From positions 1-64,000 of the forward strand of contig NZ_CACSLH010000012.1 of NCBI RefSeq assembly GCF_902706605.1: DNA of 64,000 bases, written 5' to 3'. A program made the position numbers and the translations under genes. Within the stretch, counting starts at the first letter, position 1. The number at the start of each line of letters is the position of its first letter. Below, piece after piece: positions 36,351 through 45,123 of the stretch. The stretch comes from Enterococcus sp. CSURQ0835 (GTDB taxonomy: Bacteria > Bacillota > Bacilli > Lactobacillales > Enterococcaceae). Below the pieces are notes generated by a model. That model did no database searches. It worked only from the letters and a program-made list of their open reading frames with translations, and had not been told where the DNA came from.

Positions 36351-38174
36351 GTGGATTACTTGAAGCGTCTATTAGTAGGACGCCCATTAAAATCGTCAGA
36401 AAATGATGATCAAAGTTTGAGTCGATTCGCGGCTTTGGCGATGCTGTCGTCAGATGCGTTGTCATCGGTCGCTTACGGAACAGAGCAAATCGTTGTGATC
36501 TTAGTGACCTTATCAGCTGCTGCGATCTGGTACTCATTGCCAATTGCAGTCGTTGTTTTAGTTTTACTGACTTCCTTGATTTTATCTTATCGTCAAATCA
36601 TTCACGCGTATCCTCACGGTGGGGGAGCGTATGTCGTCAGTAGCGAGAATTTGGGCAAAAATGCCGGTTTGATCGCCGGGGGTTCCTTGCTGATCGATTA
36701 TATGTTGACGGTAGCCGTCTCAGTCTCGGCCGGTGCAGAAGCGATTGCTTCGGCGATCCCGAGTTTGTACCATCATCGAGTTGCGATCTCGGTGGTGATC
36801 GTCTTGCTATTGATGCTGATGAATCTACGCGGCTTACGAGAAAGCGCAGGCTTTTTGATGGTGCCGGTCTATTCATTTATCGGAGTGATCACACTTTTGA
36901 TCATTGTCGGACTGTTCAAATGTTTGACGGGTGCTGCACCGATCCAAGCGACAGCTCAAGTCGGGACAGTCGTTCCAGGAATCACGGTCGCGTTATTGCT
37001 GCGGGCTTTTTCTTCAGGGTCTTCTTCTTTGACCGGGGTCGAAGCGATCAGTAACGCCGTGCCGTTTTTCAAAAAACCGCGCGCGAAAAATGCTGCGGGA
37101 ACGCTGGCGATGATGGGAATCATTTTAGGGTTCTTCTTTACCGGGATCACGTTTTTAAACTACTGGTATGGGATCGTCCCATCGGAAAAAGTTACGGTCT
37201 TGTCACAAGTCGGAGAAGCGGTTTTTGGTAAAGGAATTTTTTATTACATTTTGCAATTCGCAACGGCTTTGATCTTAGCCGTGGCAGCCAATACTGGATT
37301 CTCAGCCTTTCCCGTTTTAGCTTATAATTTAGCAAAAGATAAATATTTGCCTCACCGGTACCAAGACCGAGGCGATCGGTTAGGGTATTCAAACGGGATC
37401 ATTACGTTGGCTTTAGGTTCGATTATTTTATTGATGATCTTCCAAGGTTCGACGGAACGTTTGATTCCTTTGTATTCAGTCGGAGTCTTCATTCCTTTTA
37501 CGTTGTCACAGACTGGGATGGTCAAAAAATGGCGCGGCGAAGGTGGTCCTTGGTTAAAAAAATCGATCGCCAATATTATCGGCGCGTTGATCTCATTTTC
37601 GATCGTCGTGATTTTGTTTGTCTATCGCTTGTTAGATATTTGGCCATTTTTCATCATTATGCCGATCTTGATCTATGTCTTTTATAAAATCCACGATCAT
37701 TATAAAAAAGTCGCCGAACAGTTACGGCTAGCTGAAGATGTCGCGTTACATGAATACGATGGCAATACGGTGATCGTTTTAGTGGGCAATGTGACTCAAG
37801 TCAACATCGGCGCATTGAACTACGCGCAATCGATCGGGGATTACGTGATCGCCATGCACGTCTCGCTAGAAGAAAACGAAGCCAAAGAACGAGAGATCCG
37901 CCATGAGTTCCGCGAACATTTCCCTGAAGTTCGCTTCTCAGTCGTCCGCTCGCCGTATCGCTCGATCGTCAATCCGGTCGCGCGCTATGTGGACCGAGTT
38001 TCTGCCAATGCCAAAAAACATAATTACACCACGACTGTTTTGATACCTGAGTTTGTACCGAACAAAGCGTGGAAACGTTCATTGCATAACCAAACTGCCT
38101 TTAAGTTGCGACTGCGGCTGTCTTATCGCGATGATATCATCGTCAGTACCTATAATTATCATTTGAAAAAATAA
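36351..38174 (+). CDS. kimA: KimA-like potassium importer
   Basis: APC-superfamily transporter of 607 residues, closely resembling the Bacillus KUP-type high-affinity K+ importer KimA (YdaO). The shared blocks are SSDALSSVAYGTEQI, SYRQIIHAYPHGGGAY and the paired AFSSGSSSLTGVEAISNA. About twelve helices (to about 450) are followed by a universal-stress-protein-like cytoplasmic domain, the site where c-di-AMP inhibits known KimA proteins. The start is taken as GTG at 36351, with AGGGG about 8 bases upstream; an in-frame TTG lies 27 bases earlier. A c-di-AMP riboswitch, present before Bacillus kimA, is not seen, so control may be at protein level. Confidence 0.85.
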   Translation: MDYLKRLLVGRPLKSSENDDQSLSRFAALAMLSSDALSSVAYGTEQIVVILVTLSAAAIWYSLPIAVVVLVLLTSLILSYRQIIHAYPHGGGAYVVSSENLGKNAGLIAGGSLLIDYMLTVAVSVSAGAEAIASAIPSLYHHRVAISVVIVLLLMLMNLRGLRESAGFLMVPVYSFIGVITLLIIVGLFKCLTGAAPIQATAQVGTVVPGITVALLLRAFSSGSSSLTGVEAISNAVPFFKKPRAKNAAGTLAMMGIILGFFFTGITFLNYWYGIVPSEKVTVLSQVGEAVFGKGIFYYILQFATALILAVAANTGFSAFPVLAYNLAKDKYLPHRYQDRGDRLGYSNGIITLALGSIILLMIFQGSTERLIPLYSVGVFIPFTLSQTGMVKKWRGEGGPWLKKSIANIIGALISFSIVVILFVYRLLDIWPFFIIMPILIYVFYKIHDHYKKVAEQLRLAEDVALHEYDGNTVIVLVGNVTQVNIGALNYAQSIGDYVIAMHVSLEENEAKEREIRHEFREHFPEVRFSVVRSPYRSIVNPVARYVDRVSANAKKHNYTTTVLIPEFVPNKAWKRSLHNQTAFKLRLRLSYRDDIIVSTYNYHLKK

Positions 38175-38309
38175 AGTGTTGAAGCGGAAAAATTTTTGCA
38201 TCTTTAACAAAAAGTAAATGCGAGCGAACGGATAACTATTTCATTTCGTTCGCATCTTTTGTCTCTAGAAATGAATTGATTTAGTTAAGTTCGTATAAAA
38301 TAAAAAAGA

Positions 38310-38338
38310 TTGCACATTCCATTGTTTCGGTAGATAAT
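38310..38338 (+). promoter_or_regulatory. Promoter of small membrane protein gene
   Basis: TTGCAC (38310-38315) and GATAAT (38333-38338) are 17 bp apart, a good sigma-A match 55 bp before the start codon. A weak GCGAACG/CGTTCGC hairpin (38224-38253) just upstream may end kimA transcription. Confidence 0.6.
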
Positions 38339-38392
38339 GCAGAAAAGCAATGTCAGAAAGTTTAAACAAAATATTTCTGAGGAGTGAGTAAG

Positions 38393-38734
38393 ATGAAATT
38401 ATTGATCTTAAAAGGGCTAACGGTTGTTGGAGTTGGACTCGTGGCTTTTGCTGCGAAACTGCAATTAGTCGAGCCGGTCTTTTTTATCCAGATCGTAGGA
38501 GCGGTCATAAGTTTGTTGGGGATTTTTTATTGGGTACTGGAATTGCGTTCAAACTTACCTTATTTTTATGGCCATAGTCAATCAGCTGGTTCCAATGCCA
38601 ATGCTTCGGTCGTGGTGGGGATCGGTCTCGCGTTAGTAGCCAACTCGTGGTTCAATTTAGTCGGATATCTCATACTGGCGTTACTGATTTTAGTTTTGTT
38701 ACAACGAGTCGTTAAACAGAAAAAAATTGCTTAA
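38393..38734 (+). CDS. Small integral membrane protein
   Basis: Unrecognised 113-residue protein with three or four hydrophobic helices (about 5-20, 28-48, 68-82 and 85-103) and a short polar middle (NLPYFYGHSQSAGSNANAS). The ATG at 38393 has GAGGAG 8 bases upstream; the in-frame GTG at 38384 overlaps that site. It has its own promoter and terminator. It lies between the K+ importer and an osmolyte ABC operon, but nothing in the sequence ties it to osmotic stress. Confidence 0.65.
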   Translation: MKLLILKGLTVVGVGLVAFAAKLQLVEPVFFIQIVGAVISLLGIFYWVLELRSNLPYFYGHSQSAGSNANASVVVGIGLALVANSWFNLVGYLILALLILVLLQRVVKQKKIA

Positions 38735-38737
38735 ATC

Positions 38738-38772
38738 AAAACGGAAGTGCTGGCTGCACTTCCGTTTTTTAG
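38738..38772. terminator. Bidirectional terminator before OpuC-type operon end
   Basis: AAAACGGAAGTGC (38738-38750) and its perfect complement (38756-38768) with a 5-base loop end in TTTTTT on the plus strand; it can also end the minus-strand operon that stops at 38814. Confidence 0.85.
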
Positions 38773-38813
38773 GTTGGATGAATTTATGCTAGTAGCAATT
38801 TAACGGTCTTTTT

Positions 38814-39485
38814 TTACCGACTCGTTTTCGTCACAGGATCGAGTTTTCGTTCCACGATTCCTAATAACCAGTCGGTGATGATCGCCATTAAAGCGGTAGG
38901 GAGCGCACCTGCTAAAATAATCGCTGTTCCATCGGTCGCATTTGTTCCGCGGATGATAATATCGCCGAGGCCGCCTGCGCCAACAAATGCGCCAATGGCT
39001 GTGATCCCGATGGCTACGACCAGTGCGTTTCTGATCCCAGCCATGATGACCGAAATCGAAAGCGGGAGCTCGATCAAATACAGACGTTGCAAGCTAGTCA
39101 TGCCCATGCCTTTACCGACGTCCAGTGCATTTTTATCGACTTGGCGCATGCCAGTGTACGTATTTTTGATGATCGGCAAAAGAGAATATAAGAAGACCGT
39201 TAAGATCACGACGTTGACGCCAAGTCCGAGACCGATCATCAAAATCGAAACCATCGCTAAAGACGGGATCGTTTGGATGATATTTGCCAAGCGGATCACC
39301 CAGTTAGCTAATTTTGAATGTTTTGAGATGAAGATCCCGATCGGAATCCCGATAAGTGCAGCTAGCAACACACCATAAATCGAGATCAAGAAGTGGCGGG
39401 TGAATTGCGCCAAGACATAGCCGCCATTGATCTTAAAATAGTCAAAAAACTGTTGTAAGGTATTCAAATTTTCCAAGCCCGTCAC
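38814..39485 (-). CDS. opuCD: OpuC-type ABC permease, second subunit
   Basis: Membrane subunit of a quaternary-amine (glycine betaine, carnitine or choline) importer, 223 residues with about five or six helices. The binding-protein-dependent permease EAA-like loop is seen as DVGKGMGMTSLQRLYLIELPLSISVIMAG. It is the last gene of a four-gene minus-strand operon, and its ATG overlaps the stop of the binding-protein gene by 4 bases. It is a paralogue of the permease at 40399-41037, and the two would form a heterodimer. Confidence 0.88.
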   Translation of the reverse strand: MTGLENLNTLQQFFDYFKINGGYVLAQFTRHFLISIYGVLLAALIGIPIGIFISKHSKLANWVIRLANIIQTIPSLAMVSILMIGLGLGVNVVILTVFLYSLLPIIKNTYTGMRQVDKNALDVGKGMGMTSLQRLYLIELPLSISVIMAGIRNALVVAIGITAIGAFVGAGGLGDIIIRGTNATDGTAIILAGALPTALMAIITDWLLGIVERKLDPVTKTSR

Positions 39486-40399
39486 TTCCCTTCGAAATAA
39501 TGATGTTCTTTTAGAAATTCTTCGGCCACGACAGAAGGTTCCACTAGATCATTGTCCGCTCGATAATTCAGCTGCTGCATTTTACGAGTGGAGATCTGGC
39601 CGCTTAATTTTTTCAAGATCGGTCGCAATTCCGGATTTTTTTGTAACACTTCGTCGGTTGCGATCGGGGCTGCATCATACGGTGGGAAGAAGTGCAAGTC
39701 GTCTTCTAACATTACTAGATCGTATGACGCGATCCGCCCATCAGTGGAGTAGCCTAAAACGATATCCATTTTACCAGCTTCTACCGCATCGTAAACTAAT
39801 CCGATCTGCATCGGTAAAATCGAAGAAAATTCAAAGCCGTACGTTTTTTTGAAGCCATCGTACCCATCGCCTTCACGGGTGATCCAAGCTGTGTCGACAC
39901 CGGCTTTTAATTTGTCGGCGACATTTTTCAGATCGCTGACTTTTTTTAAATTATATTTTTGCGCCGTATCTTTGCGGACTAAAAAGACGTACGTATTGTC
40001 AAAGCCATATGACTTGAACCACGTTTGGTGATAGCGTTTTTGAAATTCCCGCTTGACTGTTTTAAACGCTTGGGCTGGATCTTTTTCAGCTGGCAAGCCC
40101 AGTGTCGTCGTCAAATCCGTTCCTGTGTAGCGAGCAGCAGAGATGGAGGCTGCTCCACTGATGATTGCTTGGTGATTAATCGTCGTTGTTGCTAAATTAT
40201 TGATGATCGTCGTTTTTTGATCTGTATAATGTTCGATCATCCCTGAAACGATTCCAGCTAAAATTTGCGTCTCTGAGGTGATGCCGCCAGTGATCCCGAT
40301 CGTGTCATCACTATTGTTAGAGGCTAAGCCAGGAAAAGAACAACTACTTAAAAAAAGTAGACTAGCTACTAACAGTAAAAAAAGTTTTGTTTTTTTCAT
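39482..40399 (-). CDS. opuCC: OpuC-type substrate-binding lipoprotein
   Basis: Surface lipoprotein of 305 residues that captures the osmolyte. The lipobox LSSC places the lipidated Cys at residue 20. The ARYTGTDL segment corresponds to the conserved YTGT motif of the OpuBC/OpuCC family, and the two-lobed OpuAC-type domain fills the rest. The gene overlaps both neighbouring permease genes by 1 and 4 bases, so all are cotranslated. Glycine betaine, carnitine or choline specificity cannot be set by reading. BilE- and EgtU-like proteins are related alternatives, but EgtU is usually fused to its permease. Confidence 0.86.
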   Translation of the reverse strand: MKKTKLFLLLVASLLFLSSCSFPGLASNNSDDTIGITGGITSETQILAGIVSGMIEHYTDQKTTIINNLATTTINHQAIISGAASISAARYTGTDLTTTLGLPAEKDPAQAFKTVKREFQKRYHQTWFKSYGFDNTYVFLVRKDTAQKYNLKKVSDLKNVADKLKAGVDTAWITREGDGYDGFKKTYGFEFSSILPMQIGLVYDAVEAGKMDIVLGYSTDGRIASYDLVMLEDDLHFFPPYDAAPIATDEVLQKNPELRPILKKLSGQISTRKMQQLNYRADNDLVEPSVVAEEFLKEHHYFEGK

Positions 40400-41037
40400 C
40401 AGCTTTCCTCCTTTTTTAGCGCACTGGGAGTCAATCTTGTTTCCAATCCGCCTAATAATAAATCAGCTAACAAGGCGATCAAAGTTACGGGGATCGTGCC
40501 GGCAAAGATCAGCGGCGGTTGGAAATTATTCAGCCCGCTAAAGATCAAATCACCGAGTCCGCCAGCACCGATGTAAGAGGCCAGCGTCGCCCACGCGATT
40601 ACGTAGACAGCAGCTAACCGAATACCCGCCATGATCGTTGGCATCGCGATTGGCAGTTCAACAGTCGTGATGGATTGAAGATTGGTCATCCCCATCCCTT
40701 TGGCTACATCACGGTAATTGCTGTCGACATTTTTCAAGCCGATATACGTATTCCGTAAAATCGGCAACAGTGAATAAATGAAAAGTGCGATGATCGCGGG
40801 AAATTTTCCGACGCCTAAAAAGGGGATCATCAACGCTAATAAAGCTAATGAAGGGACAGTTTGCAACAAGCTGGCTAATCCGATCACAAAATTTGCGATT
40901 TTTGGCAGGCGAGTCAGTAAGATTCCCAAAGGTACCGCGACTAAGATTCCTAAGCCTAATGCCAGTGCAGAGATGTAAATATGTTCGGCACTTTTAGTCA
41001 AGATCTGGCTGCCATATTGATTCCAAAATTGGGTCAT
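40399..41037 (-). CDS. opuCB: OpuC-type ABC permease, first subunit
   Basis: Membrane subunit of the osmolyte importer, 212 residues and about five or six helices. The loop that contacts the ATPase reads [29 protein letters not shown], nearly the same as in its partner at 38814-39485. It begins two bases after the ATPase gene stop and overlaps the binding-protein gene start by one base. Confidence 0.88.
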   Translation of the reverse strand: MTQFWNQYGSQILTKSAEHIYISALALGLGILVAVPLGILLTRLPKIANFVIGLASLLQTVPSLALLALMIPFLGVGKFPAIIALFIYSLLPILRNTYIGLKNVDSNYRDVAKGMGMTNLQSITTVELPIAMPTIMAGIRLAAVYVIAWATLASYIGAGGLGDLIFSGLNNFQPPLIFAGTIPVTLIALLADLLLGGLETRLTPSALKKEES

Positions 41038-41039
41038 GG

Positions 41040-42212
41040 TTAAGCCTCCTTGTCAGTTACGTTTTCTGCCGCGTCACCTAGCGTTTCTTCTTCGCCCCAC
41101 AGCACATCGTAAATGATATCGACTAGTGAGACACGCGTTAAGATACCAACTAGGTGATTATAGTCGTCTACGACTGGAACGTATTTCACACCGCGCTTTA
41201 AGATCCGTTGTAAACTATCACGCAATAAGGCCGATTCTTTCACGTAAAATACTTTTGGATTGATGATGTCCCCGACACTTGTAGCTGTGCCGCGCCGGCG
41301 TTCTTTTTCGATCGTCTCGATATCCACGAAGCCTTTTAAAGTGTTGGAGTCATCCACGATCAATAAAGTATCGACTCGTTTTTCCCGCATCAAGCGAATT
41401 GCGTTTTGCAAACTTTTTTCCGGCGTGATAGAAACCGCGGTTCTCATCATGATGTCGCCCACCGTTGTCGTATCTTCCCGCGCTTGCAACAGACGATCTT
41501 CTCCCAGTAATTCTTCAACAAAATCATTGGCCGGCTGGCGTAAAATATTATCAGGCGTGTCAAATTGGATCACGCGACCTTCACTCATGATCGCGATCCG
41601 GCTAGCCAGTTTCAACGCTTCATCCATGTCGTGCGTCACAAAGACGATCGTTTTACCAAGTCGCTCTTGCAAATCTTTGACTAGATCTTGCAACGAATCA
41701 CGCGTGATCGGGTCCAGCGCGCCAAAGGGTTCGTCCATCAAAATGATATCTTGATCAGCAGCCAGTGCTCGGACCACTCCGATACGCTGTTGTTGTCCCC
41801 CGGATAGTTCGTGGGGATAGCGATCTAACATTTCGCGCGGTAATTCGACTAGATCGATCATCTTTTCCGCCGTTTTAGTTTGCGTCTCGCGGTCAACTTT
41901 TAATAAACGCTGCACGAGATTGATATTTTCGCGGATCGTCATATGCGGCATCAGTCCGATATTTTGGATCACATAACCGATTTGCCGCCGCAGCTCGACT
42001 GGATTTTTTTGTTGGATATCTTCGCCATCGATTTTGATCGTGCCGGTGGTCGGATCGATCATGCGGTTGATCATCCGCATCGTCGTCGTTTTTCCGCTCC
42101 CGCTCGTACCAATCAAACAAATAAATTCCCCAGTCTCAAATGTAAGATTGACATCTTTGACGGCAACTTTATTACCGGCATAAACTTTTGAGACGTTATC
42201 AAATTCAATCAT
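41040..42212 (-). CDS. opuCA: OpuC-type ABC ATPase with CBS domains
   Basis: ATP-binding subunit of the osmolyte importer, 390 residues. Walker A is GTSGSGKTT (near 34-42), the signature [15 protein letters not shown] near 140 and Walker [13 protein letters not shown] near 160. Two CBS domains follow (about 255-375); in OpuA/OpuC-type systems these sense ionic strength or c-di-AMP. It is the first gene of a tightly packed operon on the minus strand, with GGGGTGAAG upstream. The adjacent potassium importer suggests a local osmotic-adaptation cluster. Confidence 0.92.
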   Translation of the reverse strand: MIEFDNVSKVYAGNKVAVKDVNLTFETGEFICLIGTSGSGKTTTMRMINRMIDPTTGTIKIDGEDIQQKNPVELRRQIGYVIQNIGLMPHMTIRENINLVQRLLKVDRETQTKTAEKMIDLVELPREMLDRYPHELSGGQQQRIGVVRALAADQDIILMDEPFGALDPITRDSLQDLVKDLQERLGKTIVFVTHDMDEALKLASRIAIMSEGRVIQFDTPDNILRQPANDFVEELLGEDRLLQAREDTTTVGDIMMRTAVSITPEKSLQNAIRLMREKRVDTLLIVDDSNTLKGFVDIETIEKERRRGTATSVGDIINPKVFYVKESALLRDSLQRILKRGVKYVPVVDDYNHLVGILTRVSLVDIIYDVLWGEEETLGDAAENVTDKEA

Positions 42213-42236
42213 TTCTTCACCCCTAATTTCAAAAAA

Positions 42237-42248
42237 TAGAAATTTCTA
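42237..42248. promoter_or_regulatory. 12-bp palindrome upstream of OpuC-type operon
   Basis: TAGAAATTTCTA is a perfect palindrome 25 bp before the opuCA start codon. It could be an operator, but it is short and AT-rich. The rest of 42249-42400 shows nothing definite. Confidence 0.25.
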
Positions 42249-42402
42249 CTCTCTCAGTATGCTACAACTGCGACACAAAAAGCAAATCAAGCTGGGAAAG
42301 TAGACCGATTGAGACGACTAGAAAATAACTTGCTGAAAGTTTCAAGTAATAAGCGATGAGAAAAGCTTTCATCATTAAAAGAATTGTTGTCAGATTAAAA
42401 AC

Positions 42403-42433
42403 AAAAAAAGCTAAGCACGCAGCTTAGCTTTTT
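42403..42433 (-). terminator. Terminator of dioxygenase-like gene
   Basis: On the minus strand AAAAAGCTAAGC pairs with its complement (42422-42433 with 42405-42416), followed by a T7 run. Confidence 0.85.
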
Positions 42434-42452
42434 GAGTGGTCCGTTAGTTGAT

Positions 42453-43343
42453 TTACATTTCTTCGTAAATATTTTTTTCGATCTCAGCTCGTTGATCCGC
42501 TAAAAAAGGCGGTAGCGCAAAACTTTCGCCAAGGTGCGCGAGGTCTTCATCGATCGTAAAGCCGGGCCCTAGCGTCGCAAATTCTACTCGGTTGCCGCCA
42601 GGCTCGCGAATGTACAAACTTTTGAAGTAGCCGCGAGAAATGATTTTTTCGATCTGCCAGTGTTGTAGCACAGCTTTTTGATAAAGAGCATCCAAGGCGG
42701 CATCATCTTTGACAGCAAAAGCAATATGATCGATACTGCCGCGGCCCATCCGACTTTTTTCAGTACTGTCAGTTTGATAGAGATTCAAGTATTCGTAATC
42801 GCTAGCTTTGATTTTTTGACCGGTTGTTTCCCAACCAAGAAATTCTTGAAAGAAAGCACTTGTTTTAGCTGGTTCTGGAACATGGAAAGATGTGAAACGC
42901 AACCCTAGCAGTTGGTACTGGCTGGGGATCTCGTTGTGCACCACTCGCTGAGCTGCAAGGGGTGGCAAGTCGGTCTCAGTCAAGGTCAATTTAACTTGAT
43001 CAGGATCATAAAAAACGAGGGAACGACCTTGCTTTTCAAACAGGACTTGTTTTTCAGTCAGTCGTTGTTGCCAGTAGTCCAAACTATTTTGCGGAATGTT
43101 CAAACCGATCTCCGCTAAGTAATGCTCATTGTCATAACGATGCCCCAATAAAGGAACGACAAAAAAAGTTACAACCGTCCCCGGTGAGCCGTCATAATCT
43201 CCATAATAATAATGCAACATGCGATGGTTATCTTGGTTGACGGTATTTTTGACAAAGCGTAAACCCAATGTAGCCGTATAAAACTGAAGATTTTCTTCTT
43301 TGTAACGAGTCAACAATGAAATATGATGAAAAAAGGTAGTCAT
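42453..43343 (-). CDS. Ring-cleaving dioxygenase-like glyoxalase-family protein
   Basis: Vicinal-oxygen-chelate protein of 296 residues with two tandem glyoxalase/extradiol-dioxygenase domains (about 1-135 and 145-285), as in MhqO-type proteins that handle quinones. Likely metal ligands are His in the N-terminal HHIS, His in IDHIAFAV and Glu in GNRVEFAT. The gene is alone on the minus strand, with a palindrome over its promoter. A quinone or electrophile detoxification role is inferred from family and not from neighbours. Confidence 0.82.
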   Translation of the reverse strand: MTTFFHHISLLTRYKEENLQFYTATLGLRFVKNTVNQDNHRMLHYYYGDYDGSPGTVVTFFVVPLLGHRYDNEHYLAEIGLNIPQNSLDYWQQRLTEKQVLFEKQGRSLVFYDPDQVKLTLTETDLPPLAAQRVVHNEIPSQYQLLGLRFTSFHVPEPAKTSAFFQEFLGWETTGQKIKASDYEYLNLYQTDSTEKSRMGRGSIDHIAFAVKDDAALDALYQKAVLQHWQIEKIISRGYFKSLYIREPGGNRVEFATLGPGFTIDEDLAHLGESFALPPFLADQRAEIEKNIYEEM

Positions 43344-43372
43344 CGAACTTCACCTCACAAACTTATTTTAAG

Positions 43373-43384
43373 TTAGTATACTAA
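43373..43384. promoter_or_regulatory. Palindromic operator over dioxygenase promoter
   Basis: TTAGTATACTAA is a perfect 12-bp palindrome that contains a minus-strand -10 box (TATACT) about 35 bp before the dioxygenase-like gene. MarR or YodB-type regulators control such genes elsewhere; the regulator here is not known. Confidence 0.4.
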
Positions 43385-43469
43385 AGCCCTACAGAATCAT
43401 AAACTAAAAAGACTTGCTTTTAAGGTACGCGACTTCATGTTAAAATAGCCGAGGAAAAGAGGAGAAGCT

Positions 43470-44501
43470 ATGTTAACAACTGAAGATTTTGATTTTGATT
43501 TGCCAGAAGAATTGATTGCCCAGACCCCTCTAGAAAAACGAGACAGCTCGCGTTTATTAGTCTTAGATCGTAAAACGGGAAAAGTCGAAGATAAACACTT
43601 TCATGAGATCATCGACGAATTGAATGCCGGTGATGCGCTCGTGATGAACAACACCCGGGTCTTGCCCGCTCGTTTATACGGTGAAAAACCGGAGACCGGG
43701 GGGCACTTAGAAGTTTTACTATTGAACAACACGAAAGGCGATGAGTGGGAGACGTTGATCAAACCCGCCCGCCGAGCTAAAGTCGGTACACAAATCAAAT
43801 TTGGTGACGGTCGCTTGACTGCTACAGTCAAAGAGGAATTAGAACACGGTGGCCGGATCGTAGAATTCCATTATGATGGGATCTTTTTAGAGATCTTAGA
43901 ATCATTAGGGGAGATGCCGCTACCACCTTATATCAAAGAACGTTTGGAAGATCCAGAACGTTATCAAACTGTTTACGCTAAAGAAAATGGTTCCGCAGCA
44001 GCACCCACCGCCGGGCTTCATTTTACACCAGAACTATTGGCTGAGATCCAAGCTAAAGGAGTCGAACTCGTTTATTTAACGCTTCATGTTGGTTTGGGAA
44101 CGTTTCGTCCTGTCAGTGTCGATAATATTTCTGAACATCATATGCACAGTGAATTTTACCGTTTAACAGCTGAAGCAGCAGCAAAATTAAACGCTGTTCG
44201 CGATCAAGGGGGAAGAATCGTAGCAGTAGGAACTACGTCGATCCGGACATTGGAAACGATCGGTACGAAATTTGACGGTGCGATCAAAGCTGATAGTGGT
44301 TGGACGGATATTTTTATCACGCCGGGGTATCAGTTCAAAGTCGTTCAAGCTTTTTCAACGAACTTTCACTTACCAAAATCAACTTTAGTCATGCTTGTTT
44401 CAGCTTTTGCTGGTCGAGAAAATGTACTGAACGCGTATCAACACGCAATTGAAGAAAAATATCGTTTCTTCAGTTTTGGTGATGCGATGTTTGTTAAATA
44501 A
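43470..44501 (+). CDS. queA: tRNA ribosyltransferase-isomerase QueA
   Basis: Transfers and rearranges the ribosyl group of S-adenosylmethionine onto preQ1 in tRNA, giving epoxyqueuosine. The 343 residues show the family N-terminus [20 protein letters not shown] and the block [10 protein letters not shown] near 175. GAGGAGAAG precedes the ATG, and TAAAAT with a TG extension at 43438-43446 is a likely -10. Its usual neighbour tgt, which inserts the preQ1 base, is 8 kb downstream here. Confidence 0.95.
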   Translation: MLTTEDFDFDLPEELIAQTPLEKRDSSRLLVLDRKTGKVEDKHFHEIIDELNAGDALVMNNTRVLPARLYGEKPETGGHLEVLLLNNTKGDEWETLIKPARRAKVGTQIKFGDGRLTATVKEELEHGGRIVEFHYDGIFLEILESLGEMPLPPYIKERLEDPERYQTVYAKENGSAAAPTAGLHFTPELLAEIQAKGVELVYLTLHVGLGTFRPVSVDNISEHHMHSEFYRLTAEAAAKLNAVRDQGGRIVAVGTTSIRTLETIGTKFDGAIKADSGWTDIFITPGYQFKVVQAFSTNFHLPKSTLVMLVSAFAGRENVLNAYQHAIEEKYRFFSFGDAMFVK

Positions 44502-44525
44502 AGACCTGTTGAAAATTTTATCATC

Positions 44526-44557
44526 AAAAAAGCCAGGCGCTCGATCGCCTGGCTTTT
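44526..44557. terminator. Terminator shared by queA and the candidate RNA
   Basis: AAAAGCCAGGCG (44528-44539) and CGCCTGGCTTTT (44546-44557) form a perfect 12-bp stem. The minus-strand side has six T residues and the plus side four, so it fits the minus-strand RNA best. Confidence 0.85.
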
Positions 44558-44563
44558 ACTTAT

Positions 44564-44937
44564 GGAAGGATTAATCATTCGAATTGCGATTACTTTATAC
44601 ATGTAAAGTATTGATGGAATTTCTAGATCATAAACATAAATCTTGTTTTAACTACATCTTCACTTGTTGCTACTTGAACTTTGTTACTCTGAAACATTAC
44701 GTATCGTGTTACTTCTAATCTTGAGTTATTCTTTTCAATATCTTGATACGCATTCACTATTTGTAAAGAAATACTTTACACGTATACTGAAACTGATGGT
44801 ACTTACTCAACTTGATGTAACTGAATGGATCTGATGAAACGAGTGTAACTTTGTGAATCTGGTATTACGAACAACTTTATTGTTTACTTCGTTCTACATT
44901 ATCGAGAAATCCTTCGAATGATTAAGTTCCTCCTTCC
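44564..44937. repeat. 20-bp inverted repeat enclosing AT-rich tract
   Basis: The left arm (44564-44583) matches the complement of the right arm in two blocks of 13 (44913-44925) and 7 bases (44931-44937). I read it as the closing helix of an RNA. The alternative, terminal repeats of a miniature mobile element, lacks target-site duplications. Confidence 0.75.
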
Positions 44938-44947
44938 TTGTATTTAT

Positions 44948-44976
44948 AATATAGCATAAAGCTTCTATTTTGGAAA
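44948..44976 (-). promoter_or_regulatory. Promoter of the candidate structured RNA
   Basis: On the minus strand TTTCCA (44976-44971) and TATATT (44953-44948) are 17 bp apart and the -10 carries a TG extension. The predicted start lies a few bases before the closing helix. Confidence 0.6.
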
Positions 44977-45053
44977 GCGATTACATTTATTTTTATACTA
45001 TTTTTTTATTATTTTTTGCTCGTTACTTTATAGAACGGAAACAAGCTATTTGT

Positions 45054-45083
45054 TTGATAGTGATACAAAACTTATGTTATAGT
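45054..45083 (+). promoter_or_regulatory. Promoter of the P-type ATPase gene
   Basis: TTGATA (45054-45059) and TATAGT (45078-45083) are 18 bp apart, 40 bp before the start codon. Confidence 0.5.
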
Positions 45084-45123
45084 AAGAGAGTAAGATTATT
45101 TTTATAACAAAAGGAGGAATGGA

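Larger units (their letters stand above)
44524..44941 (-). ncRNA. Candidate large structured RNA, about 420 nt
   Basis: No open frame of useful size exists on either strand here. On the minus strand the unit has a promoter (TTTCCA, 17 bp, TGC-TATATT), a predicted 5' end near 44941, and an intrinsic terminator at 44526-44557. The 5' end and 3' end are complementary: TTCGAATGATTAA and TCCTTCC (44913-44937, with 5 extra bases between) pair with GGAAGGATTAATCATTCGAA (44564-44583), giving 20 base pairs that close the molecule just before the terminator. Inside are at least two 7-bp hairpins (44591-44610 and 44762-44780). It does not show the RNase P, tmRNA, 6S or SRP signatures I know. An AAGGAGG at the 5' end has no start codon at a usable distance and is paired in the closing helix. 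Confidence 0.7.

Noticed and set aside
44564-44937. Miniature inverted-repeat transposable element
   Set aside because: The 20-bp arms could be terminal repeats, but no target-site duplication flanks them, no second copy is in the window, and a promoter and terminator sit exactly at the two ends in one orientation.
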